From: Welwitschia mirabilis
Taxonomy: Eukaryota; Gnetophyta; Gnetopsida; Welwitschiales
NCBI GenBank assembly: GCA_051453625.1
Contig: JBOZIK010000001.1
Location: 70,356,089 to 70,404,406 of the forward strand
Length of the DNA: 48,318 bases
Reading direction: 5' to 3'
Part shown: positions 10,558 through 22,449 of the stretch, piece by piece
How the letters are laid out: each line of letters begins with the position of its first letter
How positions within the stretch are numbered: position 1 is the first letter of the stretch
Notes under the pieces: generated by a model
What the model was told of the DNA's origin: nothing
Seen by the model: the letters and a program-made list of their open reading frames with translations, nothing else
The model's database searches: none
Position numbers and translations under genes: made by a program

Positions 10558-10912
10558 AAAATTCATGAGATCATTATTACCTTTATATGTTTTGATGAGG
10601 TAGTGCTTGGTATCATTCTCTCCATAGGGATGAATCTAGTAGCTTAAAGAGTTTACACATAAAGAGTTGTAAAAATGTAAATTTTAGAAAATAAATCCAA
10701 AATTTGATTTAAGTGAAAAACTTCAATTAGAAAAAGTAGGAACAAAGTAATAATTTAGTTTAGCTTGAGTTATTTTTAGATGAAACTTAACTTATAAAAC
10801 ATATAATAATTACTTACATTAAATCTTTCCTAGTCAAGTCATTAAGTCTAAATCATGGTGACATAATCGCATACATTACTCAAGTATTAGTGGAATATTT
10901 TATATTACCTAG

Positions 10913-11012
10913 NNNNNNNNNNNNNNNNNNNNNNNNNNNNNNNNNNNNNNNNNNNNNNNNNNNNNNNNNNNNNNNNNNNNNNNNNNNNNNNNNNNNNNNN
11001 NNNNNNNNNNNN
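10913..11012. other. Assembly gap, 100 N, flanked by the same 92 bases
   Basis: 10821-10912 and 11013-11104 are the same sequence with very few differences, so the contigs overlap here and the gap is not real. Confidence 0.85.
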
Positions 11013-11172
11013 AAATCTTTCCTAGTCAAGTCATTAAGTCTAAATCATGGTAACATAATCGCATACATTACTTAAGTATTAGTGGAATATTTTATATTAC
11101 CTAGTATTATTTTTAGTTTAAATATACATATGGCAAGTAGGAAATTAAGCATAAAAACCATCAAATACTTAC

Positions 11173-11187
11173 AACTACTACTAGCTA
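11173..11187. repeat. LINE target-site duplication, left copy
   Basis: AACTACTACTAGCTA here and AACTACTACTAATTA at 13695-13709 bracket the LINE. Unit B has this site once, uninterrupted (near 19706-19721). Confidence 0.8.
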
Positions 11188-11211
11188 GGGACCACTAAAT
11201 TTCTCTCATCT

Positions 11212-12800
11212 ACAGGAAGACTAGTTTTGGTAAAAATCTATGCTTCAAAGCCTAAGCTCATTTTGGTGTAAGGCTTTTATTCTTCCTAAGAAGATAATTT
11301 CTAAAACTGACTCATTATGCAGAAAATTCCTTTGAACAGGCTCCTATGATCAAATCAAGAAAGCCTCAATAGCATGACACAACTTGATGAAGCCAAAAAT
11401 AGCAGGAGGTCTAGGCTTAAAAGGCTCTACCTTAATGAATAAAGCATTAATTTTGACATAGCTATGGGAGTTGGTACTAAAAAAGGACAAGTTGAAAATC
11501 AAATGGTATCATGAGTATTACTTTAAAAATATAGATATATGGCAATATCAGGAGAAAAAAAGCACATCTTAGGTTATCAAAAAAGTGCTAAAACTCAAAC
11601 CTCAGNNNNNNNNNNNNNNNNNNNNNNNNNNNNNNNNNNNNNNNNNNNNNNNNNNNNNNNNNNNNNNNNNNNNNNNNNNNNNNNNNNNNNNNNNNNNNNN
11701 NNNNNNNNNNNNNNNNNNNNNNNNNNNNNNNNNNNNNNNNNNNNNNNNNNNNNNNNNNNNNNNNNNNNNNNNNNNNNNNNNNNNNNNNNNNNNNNNNNNN
11801 NNNNNNNNNNNNNNNNNNNNNNNNNNNNNNNNNNNNNNNNNNNNNNNNNNNNNNNNNNNNNNNNNNNNNNNNNNNNNNNNNNNNNNNNNNNNNNNNNNNN
11901 NNNNNNNNNNNNNNNNNNNNNNNNNNNNNNNNNNNNNNNNNNNNNNNNNNNNNNNNNNNNNNNNNNNNNNNNNNNNNNNNNNNNNNNNNNNNNNNNNNNN
12001 NNNNNNNNNNNNNNNNNNNNNNNNNNNNNNNNNNNNNNNNNNNNNNNNNNNNNNNNNNNNNNNGATATATCACAATATCAGGAGAAACAGAGCGCATCTT
12101 AGGTTATCAAAAAAGTGCTAAAACTCAAACCTTAGACACATATATGTATACATCTTACAATCGATGCCTTAGAATGGAAAGCAATAAGCGCTCCTTTCTT
12201 CACCTCCTATACTTATGCATAGCTATGTGGATAGGATCCCAAAGTAGATTGGTATTTTCTTGTATGAAATAGATTTGTTATTTGTAAATATTATTTCATT
12301 TCATGACTAGTTTACAATAACAAGCTTATTACCAAGGATAACTGATCAAATTTGGAGTCTAGACTAACCTCAAATGCGGTTTTTGCGGTATGGCAAAGAA
12401 ACATGAGATCATATCTTTTTCGAATGCCCTTATTATTTTAATATCCTCATATCCATATTGAACCTGATCCATTTGCAATTCCCTTCAGCTAATTGGATAG
12501 TCTTGATGCAGTGGATAAAGCATAGTTATAAAACTTGCTNNNNNNNNNNNNNNNNNNNNNNNNNNNNNNNNNNNNNNNNNNNNNNNNNNNNNNNNNNNNN
12601 NNNNNNNNNNNNNNNNNNNNNNNNNNNNNNNNNNNNNNNTATCTTTTTCGAATGCCCTTATTATTTTAATATCCTCATATCCATCTTGAACCTGATCCAT
12701 CTGCAATCCCCTTTAGCTAATTGAACAGTCTTGATGCAGTGGATAAAGCATAGTTATAAAACTTGCTTCACACATCACAACATCATCAAATCCTTGTTCA
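11212..12800 (+). pseudogene. LINE ORF2 C-terminal part: RT thumb and zf-RVT region
   Basis: The first part reads through segments typical of the plant LINE connection domain after reverse transcriptase. These include an F-ILPKKII segment, CRKFLW, IAWHNLMKPKIAGGLGLK and a KWYHEYY-like stretch. After the N-run the zf-RVT region is recognisable from its last part (FFECPYYFN is open at 12640-12724). The catalytic FADD core lies upstream of the truncation and is missing. The two zf-RVT versions flanking the 12540-12639 gap are one segment represented twice. Confidence 0.7.
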
Positions 12801-13688
12801 CAGGCTACATATATTTCATCTGATAAGGCAGAAACATAAAAGTATTTAGATAGATAAATATCAAGTCTCATATCATGGTCAATGAAATTAATACATGGTT
12901 AAAAATACACCTATAAGAATTAAAAAAGGTATTAGAAAATGGGTTTTTCTTTACAATTCTTGGATATAAGAAATTGATTGAGCATTTGATTTGGCACTTT
13001 AATTATTGGAAATAATCTAAATGTTATATTATGAACACTAGATTATTGTAGAAGTCACTCCAAGCCATATCTCAAGGAACAATTTTATTAGAGTGGCGAT
13101 TTTGAAGAGGCTTGAAATATTCCCTCCTATTCCTAGGTAATGCATCGATCATGCACCAATTTACATCCAAAATAAAATCACAAGAACACCCACTTAGCCT
13201 TGCCCAGGTAGGCTCAATATGCAAGAGCATATTTTGAAGCTATTTCATTTCTTGATTTTCTTCTGTGAACTGTTCTAAANNNNNNNNNNTGGAATTAAAT
13301 AATTTTTAGTTACCTTGCATTCAATCAAATTCTCTTAGGGCTATGATCAGAAGGTGATTCTCCTCAAGAACATCAAAGTAGATTTTGAGTCTAGGAGGGA
13401 GGTTCATAAAAATAGGGGCAGAGTCCCATGAAGAAATTTCTTCTCTTACAATGATACAATGCAAGAAATCCTCATCATAGTCTTACACAAAGCCTTTAGA
13501 GTTCAGTAATTGCATAGCCAAAATGGAAGAGGTAAGGTTTTGGTATAGCATTAAAATTTTCTTCAAGTAATTTCCAGTTTGATTGTAGTTTATTTCTCAA
13601 TTAGACAATGGACTAGATCCATTTTATTTATGTTATTTATATGAGTTTGACCTTTTTTTCCTCTAATAATTAAAGTTTAAATATCATT
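12801..13688 (+). pseudogene. 3' end of LINE ORF2 and untranslated tail
   Basis: Short open pieces with many stops run to a hydrophobic ending just before the poly(A). This is usual for plant LINE ORF2 tails. No catalytic domain is expected here and none is seen. Confidence 0.45.
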
Positions 13689-13694
13689 AAAAAA

Positions 13695-13709
13695 AACTAC
13701 TACTAATTA
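13695..13709. repeat. LINE target-site duplication, right copy
   Basis: This is the partner of 11173-11187. It overlaps the last two A's of the poly(A) tail, so the exact edge is ambiguous by two bases. Confidence 0.8.
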
Positions 13710-14011
13710 AGAAAATATAAGAATCCACTTAATAAAGATAACTTGACATTTTCATAGCTTCTAATCAAACATTCTAAGTATGAATTAATGTACACTTAAA
13801 ATCAAGAAAAGAAAATTAATGTTATTAACATAAAATAATAGCAAGTTTCTTACATTACAAGAGAGAGGCATCATAAAGTAGAGACTCCTCATTATAGCCT
13901 TTAGGCTAGCCCACTACAAAGGAAACTTAAAAAGACATCATTCTAAAACTACAGCAACATAAAATAGATCTTTTATCAAAGAGGAAGTGATGTTACAATG
14001 AGGAGCTTTAA

Positions 14012-14024
14012 GGCATTTTTATAG
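14012..14024 (-). promoter_or_regulatory. TATA box of the unit A LTR
   Basis: The minus strand reads CTATAAAAATGCC. The same box recurs at 15655-15667 (overlapping contig end) and, as CTATAAAAG, at 19981-19989 in unit B. There it lies about 700 bases upstream of the primer site on the minus strand, the usual place for an LTR promoter. Confidence 0.6.
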
Positions 14025-15544
14025 GCAAAGCTAAGTAGTTGGGTTTCTTAGCTTATAGTGATAAGTGAGGTGCGTAAACTCTATCTTATAGCTTTAAATA
14101 TAATATTCATCATTTAGTAGTAGATGGATTAGATTCTATCTTATAGTTTTAGGTGGAGGTTAAGATTCCTTGTCTTGTAGCATCAGGTGAAATCTTTGTC
14201 TTGTAGCATTTGATAGAAAATTATCATAATTCCTTTAACATGTGGTCATTAGTTTAAAAACTTTCAACTAATGCCACTCCATTTATATTGATACCACTAC
14301 TATGTGCCATTCTTGATTATGGTTGTCACTACACTAACAAGCCACTACTACATGTTTACCAAATCAAGTATTTTTGAGGATCCTGACTGACTAGGATGTA
14401 GTAGCTAAGAGGACCCATAACTTCTTATCATGTGTTATTCCATAATACATCCAACATGGTAGTTTTGATTTAATTTGACATGATGCTCAATTATACTATT
14501 AAATACCTAGATTTATCATGTGAAAGTTCATAGTTTCATAATTTATGATAAAAATAAGGAAATACGTAATTTCATAGTAAAACTGATTGATTACATATCT
14601 TCCCTAAGATAAATTATTCTAAAATACTTGATTTAAATGTTAATTTTTATATGTTATCACATTTTCTAATTAGAATTTTGCTAGAGCCTTAGCGAAAAAC
14701 ACCATAAAAGATGATTAACATGCAAAACTTGTAAGGAAAATTATTCAAGTTTTTGATAGATGATTTAAATTTTGAAATAAAATTGGCCAATTTTTAAGAA
14801 AAATGTGGTATTAAAGTTATGATTTTTTAAAAAAGTATGGATACCACATTTCTTAACCAAAATAAAACATTGTTCTCAAATTTTTTAAGATAGGAAAAAT
14901 TATAACCTTTTTTAAAGTTTCAAGAAATTCTTCAACATAAGCCTTTTATTAGAAAGGGGGGGAAAGAGAAAAACTATCAAATAAAAAATCACACTTTCTA
15001 ACTACTCATAATTTGATTTTGCTCTTTTTAATGAAAATATTAAGGAAAAGGTCAATCTTTGATAAAAACATATGCATCTCATAGTGTTTTATTCTTTATG
15101 AAAATAGGATAAAGGTGGAGTGGGGAAATGGTTTATGGCTATGCATGAAATGGATATGAAATGCAAATGGTGATGGATGAGGATGAAAAATGCAACTTAA
15201 TGAAAAATTCAACTTAACTTATTTATAAATGAACTAAATTTCCTAAGCTAATCACCATTTTATTAATTTTTCTATAATTTTTTTTTAATTTAGTGGATCA
15301 GGTTATCATTCAAGTAAGGTATCCACTACGTAAACTTATGAAAGTTTAAAAGTTAGCAAGCAAAATCTAAGTACTAGAATTAAGGAAAACAAACATAATG
15401 AAATCTCTTATTGTTACCTTCTTATCTTTTCATTTTCCTTTCTACCCTTAAGATTAACTCTATTTCAAGCATTTTGATCTTACTAAGCATTTAGTATTAA
15501 TGCATCTTTCTTCCAACAGAGTTAAACATGTTGCTCATGAAGAA

Positions 15545-15644
15545 NNNNNNNNNNNNNNNNNNNNNNNNNNNNNNNNNNNNNNNNNNNNNNNNNNNNNNNN
15601 NNNNNNNNNNNNNNNNNNNNNNNNNNNNNNNNNNNNNNNNNNNN
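15545..15644. other. Assembly gap, 100 N, between two versions of the unit A LTR
   Basis: The sequence after the gap (15645-16257) repeats 14001-14625 with few differences and then diverges at an inversion/deletion junction (16258-16330). Confidence 0.8.
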
Positions 15645-16261
15645 AGGAGCTTTAGGCATTTTTATAGTCAAAGCTAAGTAGTTGGATTTATTAGCTTATA
15701 GTGATAAGTGAGGTGCATAAACTCTATCTTATAGCTTTAAATATAATATTCATCATTTAGTGTTAGATGGATTAGCTTCTATCTTATAGTTTTAGGTGGA
15801 GGTTAAGATTCCTTGTCTTTTAGCATCAGGTGAAATCTTTGTCTTGTAGCATTTCATAGAAAATTATCATAATTACTTTAACATGTGGTCATTAGTTCAA
15901 AAACTTTCAACTAATGCCACCATTTATATTGATACCACTACTATGTGCCATTATTAATTATGGTTGTCACTATACTACCAAGCCACTACTACATGTTTAC
16001 CAAATTAAGTATTTTTAAGGATCTTGACTGACTAGGATGTAGTAGTTAAGAGGACCCATAACTTCTTATCATGTGTCACTCCATAATACATCCAGCATGG
16101 TAGTTTTGATTTAATTTTACATGATGCTTAATTATGCTATTAAATACCTAGATTTATCATTTGAAAGTTCATAGTTTCATAATTTATGATAAAAATAAGG
16201 AAATACATAATTTCATAGTAAAACTGATTGATTACATATCTTTCCTAAGATATATTTTATG

Positions 16262-16330
16262 GTTTTTTTTTGCTAAGGCTCTAACAAAAGTCTTATTAGG
16301 GAATGTGATAACATATAAAAATTAACATTT
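16262..16330 (-). repeat. Inverted copy of 14635-14700
   Basis: This stretch is the reverse complement of 14635-14700, including the GCTAAGGCTCTA and ATGTGATAACATATAAAAA blocks. Direct LTR homology precedes it. Homology to 22035 onward follows it, skipping about 1.3 kb present in unit B. Confidence 0.75.
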
Positions 16331-16799
16331 ATTTGGTAGGGATGGATAATTGACTAATCCTATAAAATATATCCAAGGGGAAATAGGTGGTTCATATGAT
16401 TTAAGGAAATGATGGCATATTATATGGTAGGGATGAAATTCGTGGCTTCCTAAATAAAAGGGCTTAATACAATGATTGTACAGGTGGTAATGCTTGCATG
16501 GTTCCATAAGAGTTACAACATTAGGTAATATAGTTTTATTATGAATTAACCTACACATCCTAAATCTAATTTAAAAGAAAAATATAATCTATAATTATGA
16601 AATAAAACTAAGGGTTTTTATGATATGATGTTCCATTGTATGCATGAAAATAATAGTGTAACGACTCTAGTCAAATAAGGTATCTTGAATTGAAATACTT
16701 TTGTCATATATTTACATGCATGAATTCATGAAATTGAAAAGAACACAATTCATGCACATAGAAAAATTTATGTGATTAAGATCTAAAAGGGTCCAAACT

Positions 16800-18553
16800 T
16801 TTTCTTTATTATACTTTTTTAATAAATCATGCAAGAAATCATTCTAAGATAAAGATAAACATAGATTGTCAATCACTAGATGAAATGAGTTTTCCTTAGA
16901 AGAGGCATAAGTAAGATTCCTAGAAAGTGATTGTGACTCAATAAAAGTTTCATTTCCTACACTAAATTTGAATCTTTCTCAATAGATAATGATGAGATTA
17001 AAAAAACATTTTTCTCATAGAATTCTTAAGAAGAAGATAAGGGTTTCTCATGTGATGGATTTTGTAAGGATTATACTTCAACTTCCTCCTCCTTACAAAA
17101 ATAAAAACATTGGTTAGGTAACTCCCACTCAAGTGTAGGCTCATCCTCTAATGATTTCTTATCCTTTAGCANNNNNNNNNNNNNNNNNNNNNNNNNNNNN
17201 NNNNNNNNNNNNNNNNNNNNNNNNNNNNNNNNNNNNNNNNNNNNNNNNNNNNNNNNNNNNNNNNNNNNNNNNNNNNNNNNNNNNNNNNNNNNNNNNNNNN
17301 NNNNNNNNNNNNNNNNNNNNNNNNNNNNNNNNNNNNNNNNNNNNNNNNNNNNNNNNNNNNNNNNNNNNNNNNNNNNNNNNNNNNNNNNNNNNNNNNNNNN
17401 NNNNNNNNNNNNNNNNNNNNNNNNNNNNNNNNNNNNNNNNNNNNNNNNNNNNNNNNNNNNNNNNNNNNNNNNNNNNNNNNNNNNNNNNNNNNNNNNNNNN
17501 NNNNNNNNNNNNNNNNNNNNNNNNNNNNNNNNNNNNNNNNNNNNNNNNNNNNNNNNNNNNNNNNNNNNNNNNNNNNNNNNNNNNNNNNNNNNNNNNNNNN
17601 NNNNNNNNNNNNNNNNNNNNNNNNNNNNNNNNNNNNNNNNNNNNNNNNNNNNNNNNNNNNNNNNNNNNNNNNNNNNNNNNNNNNNNNNNNNNNNNNNNNN
17701 NNNNNNNNNNNNNNNNNNNNNNNNNNNNNNNNNNNNNNNNNNNNNNNNNNNNNNNNNNNNNNNNNNNNNNNNNNNNNNNNNNNNNNNNNNNNNNNNNNNN
17801 NNNNNNNNNNNNNNNNNNNNNNNNNNNNNNNNNNNNNNNNNNNNNNNNNNNNNNNNNNNNNNNNNNNNNNNNNNNNNNNNNNNNNNNNNNNNNNTAGCAT
17901 GTTTTTATCTTTAAGGTCCTCATGGGTTGTCTCATTGGTTTCTTTATCATTCTTAATAGATATGATTTCAGTTTCATTAATTTAACTATCATAAATTATT
18001 TCAAGATTTCTAGGATTAGGTTTAAAGGATAGAGAAAGCTATTCCTCTTTTTATTAGTTAAGTGTACTAAAAATTTGAGTAGTGACTTGATTTAACAATT
18101 GAATATTTTACTTAATCCTTTGATTTATATACATTTGGACTTTCATAAATCTTGTAAGGATGTCTTCCAAGGAATTTGAAAAGTGCTCTTAAGTTCTAAA
18201 AAAATGAGGGTATTGATTAAATGATGAATAATATAAAATGAAAGATAAAGGTGTTCATGGGAAGATGAAGGATAAGGATTAAAGGATAAACTAGATTCAT
18301 AACTTAATGAGAAATAAGGGTTATAAGGGATGGGGGAAATCATAGGATCAAACTCTTCATGTGGAATGTAGAGACTTTTAAATTCATCATTATGATGAGG
18401 TTGATCCATGTGTGAAGCATATTCTAGTTATTGAAGATAATCTCTAATGGTTTTCCTAGTGATAGAAGGATCTTGTGCCTTAAAATGGTATGGGTTGTTT
18501 TTGAGAAAAGGTAAAGAAAAAGATTTGATTTCATGATTAATATTAAATTTCAT
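16800..18553 (-). pseudogene. Gag-like protein of the gypsy array, unit B
   Basis: The start is chosen by conservation with unit A (MKFNINHEI). The longest uninterrupted piece is 18143-18409 (88 codons), with MDQPHHNDEFK, a proline/tyrosine/serine-rich stretch, and an LKSTFQIPWKTSLQDL helix-like segment. Stops interrupt the rest. The N-run 17172-17894 is flanked by TTTAGCA and TAGCATG. These join as one uninterrupted sequence in units A and C, so probably nothing is missing. No nucleic-acid-binding CCHC motif is visible in what remains. Confidence 0.5.
17172..17894. other. Assembly gap, 723 N, probably zero true length
   Basis: The flanks overlap by five bases (TAGCA), and units A (about 9165-9215) and C (about 22895-22920) read straight across. 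Confidence 0.7.
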
Positions 18554-19263
18554 GCTATATTTGGAATGAGTGTAATAGAATGATTTGCATTTAGAAGAAA
18601 TTTTATAAATAATTAGGACATATTTGGTTTTAATAAAAAATGAAATAGCAATGCAGAAAAAAAGTGAAATCCATGAAAAAACCCTAAGAAAAATAAAAAC
18701 TCAAAACAAAAACAAAAATCTAATCTATTCTGTGTAAAAATAAAGCTACGAGTTTTTCTTTTGAAATGATTTTTTGTTGAAAATAAAACTAATTATTAAA
18801 ATAAATTTTTCTACTTTTTATTTTCTTGAAATTAAAAACTAATTTAAAATTTTCCTTTTTTTTATATAAGATAATAAAAATTAAAAGGAGAAGGAAAGAT
18901 GGCTTTTTTCTCATTTAACATTTGATGTAGACTCTTTATCATTCCTTTTCCTTATTTGCCTTTCACTCTAAGAAAATTAGATGAAATACACTAATCAACA
19001 AACTATGCAATACTATTTATATTGATTAGTATTAGAAATTAAAAATAAAAGAGCCAAACTAGTTTGGGTTTCACTGGAGTGGACCAGTACCAATCACTAA
19101 AATGTTAAAAAACATAAAAATTATTAAACTAGTTTAGATAACACTAGAGATGACTAATACCAACCACTGGAAATAAAAGAAAAGAGAAATGAAAATGCAG
19201 CTATCTAAAAAAAAGAAAAGAAAACTTCTTATCTAATACTAATAAAAACTTATCATATCATCA

Positions 19264-19281
19264 TCCCCGATAATGGTATCA
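19264..19281 (-). other. Primer binding site (tRNA-Asp type), unit B
   Basis: Plus-strand TCCCCGATAATGGTATCA matches the tRNA-Asp 3' end at 12 of 18 positions, and all six differences are transitions. The LTR-like segment begins with TG at 19287. Confidence 0.8.
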
Positions 19282-19286
19282 AAAAT

Positions 19287-22200
19287 TGATAACGTTATTA
19301 TTACCTTTATCCATTTTAACCAAGTAGTACTTGGTATTAATCTCTTCACAGGGATGAATGTGGCAGTTTAAACAATGAGCACATAAAGAGCTATAAAATA
19401 AAATGTAGAAAAACAAATCCAAAATGTTATTTAAGGAGAAGATTTTAACTAGTAAAATTACAAACAAATTAATGCTTTATTTTATCCTAGGTTATTTATA
19501 CATGAAACTTTACTTCTAGAATAAATGACATTACTTGCATTAAATATTTCTTGGTTAAGTCCTTAAGTCTAAATCATGGTGGCATAATTTCATCCATCAC
19601 CTAAGTGTTAGTGGAATCTTTTATATTACTTACCATAATTTTTAGTTCAAATATAGGTATAGCACATAGGAAGTTGAGCCTGAAAACCATCAAATACTTG
19701 CAATTACTACTAGCTAATTAAAAATAAGAACCCACTCAATAAAGATAACTTGACATTTTCATAGATCCTAATCAAGCATTCTAAATAATGCATACTACAA
19801 ATCAAGAAAATAAAAGTAACTTTATTAACATAAAATAAAAGCAATTTTCTTACATTATAAGAAAGAGGCATCATGAAGTTCCTTTGGCTAGCCTTGAGGC
19901 TAGTTCACTCCAATTATGTCAAGGTACAATAGAGATTTTGCCAAAGAGAAAGTGATGTTACAATGAAATGCTTTAAGAGACTTTTATAGTTGAGGATAAG
20001 AAGGGGAGAAGGTAGGGAAGGGGGTAGTTGGATTTCTTAGCTTGTAGTGATAGGTTAGGTGGACAAACTCTATCTTGTAGCTTTAAATAGAATCTTCATC
20101 ATTTAGCATTAGGTAGATTAGATGCTATCCTATAGATATAAGTGGAGATTAAGATTTGCATTAGGTGGAATCTTCATCTTGCAACATTTAATAGAAAATC
20201 ATCATGATTGTTTCAACATGTGATCCTTAGTCAAAATTTTTCATTGTAGTCAATGCCATTTACATTGATGCTATTGTGATGTACCACTATTAGTTATGAT
20301 TTCCACTGCATGACAAAGTCAATATTGCATGTTTACCACATTAGCATCATGTATTTATCATGTTATAGATGTATTTTAGGATCTCGACTAACCAGGATAT
20401 AGTAGCTAACAGGGCCCATAACATTATACCATGTGTTATTCCATGATAAGTCCAAAATCACAACTTGAAGATGATTTGACATAATACTTCATAATGATAT
20501 TAAGTACCTAGATTTATTAAGTGAAAGTGCATAACTTCATAATTTATGATAAAACTAAGGAAAGACATAATTATGTTATAAAACTAATTGATTAAATATT
20601 TTTTCTAAGCTAAATCAGCCTGAAATACTTGATATAAATGTTAATTTTTACATGTTATCACATCCTCTCATAAGACTTTTGCCAAACCCTTAACTAAAAA
20701 AACACCATAAGGATGATTAAGATGGAAAAAAAAGCTAAGCATAATTATTTAGGTCTTTGAAAGATGATATAAATTTTAGAAAAATTTGACCAATTTTTAA
20801 GACAAATAAGCTATTAAAATTATGTTCTTTAAATAAATCATGGATGCCACACCCTCTAACCAAAATTAGAATTTTTTTGAAAGTTTTTAAGATTGAAAAA
20901 ATTATAATCAAGCATGGGCCTTTTATTAAATAGGGGAAAAAATATGCAAGAAAATACAATCTATGTTACAATGTGAAGAAAAACTATCAAATAAAAAATC
21001 ACATTTTGGACTACATAATTAATTTTTCTTTTTTATTGAAAATATAAAGTAAAAGATTAGTTTGTGATAGAAACATGTGTATCTCATAGTATTTCATTCT
21101 TCATGAAAATGAAATAAAGATGAAGTGGGAAATGGATTATGGCTATGCATGAAATGGATATGAAATGTAAATGGTGATTATTAAGGATGAAAACAAATCT
21201 TCTAAGCTAATGGCCATTTTATTAAAATTTTCTTGTAAATTTTATTTTTTATATAATGGGTCAAGCTATCATTCAAGTAAGGTGTCCACTAAGTAAACTT
21301 ATGAGAGTTTAAAAGTCAATAAATAAAATCTGAGTATAAGAATAAGGACAACAAAAAAAATAAAATCTCTGATTCCCACTCTTTTATCTTTCCTTTTCCT
21401 TTTTACCTTTAAGATTAACTTTGTTTCAAGCACTTTGATCTCAGTAAGAATCTTGTGTTAAGGCATCTTTCTTTTGATAGAGTTAAACATGTTGCTCATG
21501 AATAAATTAGTTCTACATTGCTAGTAAGTGTTTATATCCCTAATGCAGTTGATTATTCCATAAATAGATTGTTAGAGCTACATTGCTAGTGGGTCTTCAT
21601 AGTCCTAATGTAGTTAACTACACCTAGTGATTTTGACGAAATAAAATATGCCTTTAGAGAAGATATATGATTTATTTTTTTGACTTTTCTTCTAAAATAA
21701 TAAATTTTTTTCCCTTTCTTTTTAATGCACGTAGGGGACATTGGTTCATTAATCTAGGTAAGAATTAATCTGGTCCCCATAAATGCTTGATAATCAATAG
21801 TAATTCCTAAAGATAGATTCCATCTTCCATTGACTTCTTTTTCCTTTTCAAATTAAGGACTTCAAATGAAGCTAACCTTAACAAAATACCTTAAACTAGA
21901 CATACTTTTTCTTAATTAATACAAATAAAGTTAATTTCAATATAGCCTTTTGATGATAAAAATATCACTTATTATTATAAGTAAATTATTAAGGGACATT
22001 AATCTAGATTAGTAAGTTTCATAAACTCATACATAAATGGAAGGGATGAATGGTTGTTTAATCTTATGAAATATATCTAAGAGGTAATAGGTGGATCATA
22101 TGATTTAAGGCAATGATGGCTTATTCTCTAATAGGGATGAAATCTAGGAATTTCTAAATAAAATGGCTTAAGACAATGATTGTATAGGTGGTAATGCTTA

Positions 22201-22340
22201 AAGGATCCCATGAGAGTTACAACATCAAAAGTGATATTAGTCTTATTATGAATAATCTACCCATCTTAAATATAATCTTAAAGAAAAATCTAATCTACAA
22301 TTATGTAATAAAAGTAATATTTCCTTATGATATTCCTTTG
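19287..22340 (-). repeat. LTR-like segment of unit B
   Basis: About 3.05 kb lies between the primer site of unit B and the gag side of unit C. The TATA box is at 19981-19989 (-), so R plus U5 is about 700 bases and U3 about 2.3 kb. I could not place the outer boundary exactly, because no clear polypurine tract is visible next to 22340. No coding homology is seen inside. The minus ORF at 20735-20959 and the plus ORF at 22933-23190 are chance. Confidence 0.5.
19981..19989 (-). promoter_or_regulatory. TATA box of the unit B LTR
   Basis: CTATAAAAG on the minus strand, aligned with 14012-14024 of unit A. Confidence 0.55.
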
Positions 22341-22449
22341 TAGTGCATGGGAAGAAAAGTGCAACGGCTCTAGTCAGATGAGGTATCTTGAATTGAAATA
22401 TTTTTAATATAGATTTGCAAGCATGAATTCATGAAATTAGAAAGAACAC

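Larger units (their letters stand above)
11188..13696 (+). mobile_element. 5'-truncated LINE inserted in unit A
   Basis: The insert is absent from the matching place in units B and C. It carries the C-terminal part of a plant LINE ORF2, ends in eight A's (13689-13696), and is bracketed by 15-bp target-site duplications with two transitions between them. Its N-runs at 11606-12063 and 12540-12639 are both flanked by repeated sequence, so the real insert is shorter than its coordinates. A 10-N run lies at 13280-13289. Confidence 0.85.
8531..16640 (-). mobile_element. Unit A of a tandem gag-only Ty3/gypsy array
   Basis: Unit A aligns end to end with unit B (about 16640-22340) and with the start of unit C. 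In minus-strand order it holds an LTR-like segment (16640 down to 10563, with a LINE inserted at 11188-13696), a decayed tRNA-Asp primer site (10540-10557) and a gag-like frame (9856 down to about 8700). No protease, RT or integrase can be found. Without the LINE and the overlapping contig ends it is about 5.7 kb. Its left end abuts the Sirevirus LTR. Confidence 0.65.
10563..16640 (-). repeat. LTR-like segment of unit A, interrupted
   Basis: This is the part of the unit on the far side of the primer site from gag. It has a TATA box on the minus strand at 14012-14024, the expected arrangement for U3-R-U5. A LINE interrupts it at 11188-13696. The N-run at 15545-15644 separates two overlapping versions (14001-14625 and 15645-16257). 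The outer boundary is inferred from the start of gag-side homology and is accurate to perhaps 100 bases. The short minus ORF at 16322-16558 has no recognisable domain. Confidence 0.5.
16640..22340 (-). mobile_element. Unit B of the tandem gag-only Ty3/gypsy array
   Basis: This is the most complete unit, about 5.7 kb long. It runs on the minus strand from an LTR-like segment (22340 down to 19287) through a tRNA-Asp primer site (19264-19281) and a leader to a gag-like frame (18553 down to about 16800). The unit joins A and C directly, without flanking host sequence. This is expected when LTR-internal units are duplicated by unequal recombination. The 723-N run inside gag looks artificial. Confidence 0.65.

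Noticed and set aside
16322-16558. 78-codon minus-strand ORF
   Set aside because: It is not kept open in the matching part of unit B (22030-22270) and has no domain.
17151-17992. Open frames of about 240-280 codons across N-runs (also 11539-12121, 27080-27655, 34165-34788, 23434-24060)
   Set aside because: They consist almost wholly of undefined bases. Only the flanks carry information.
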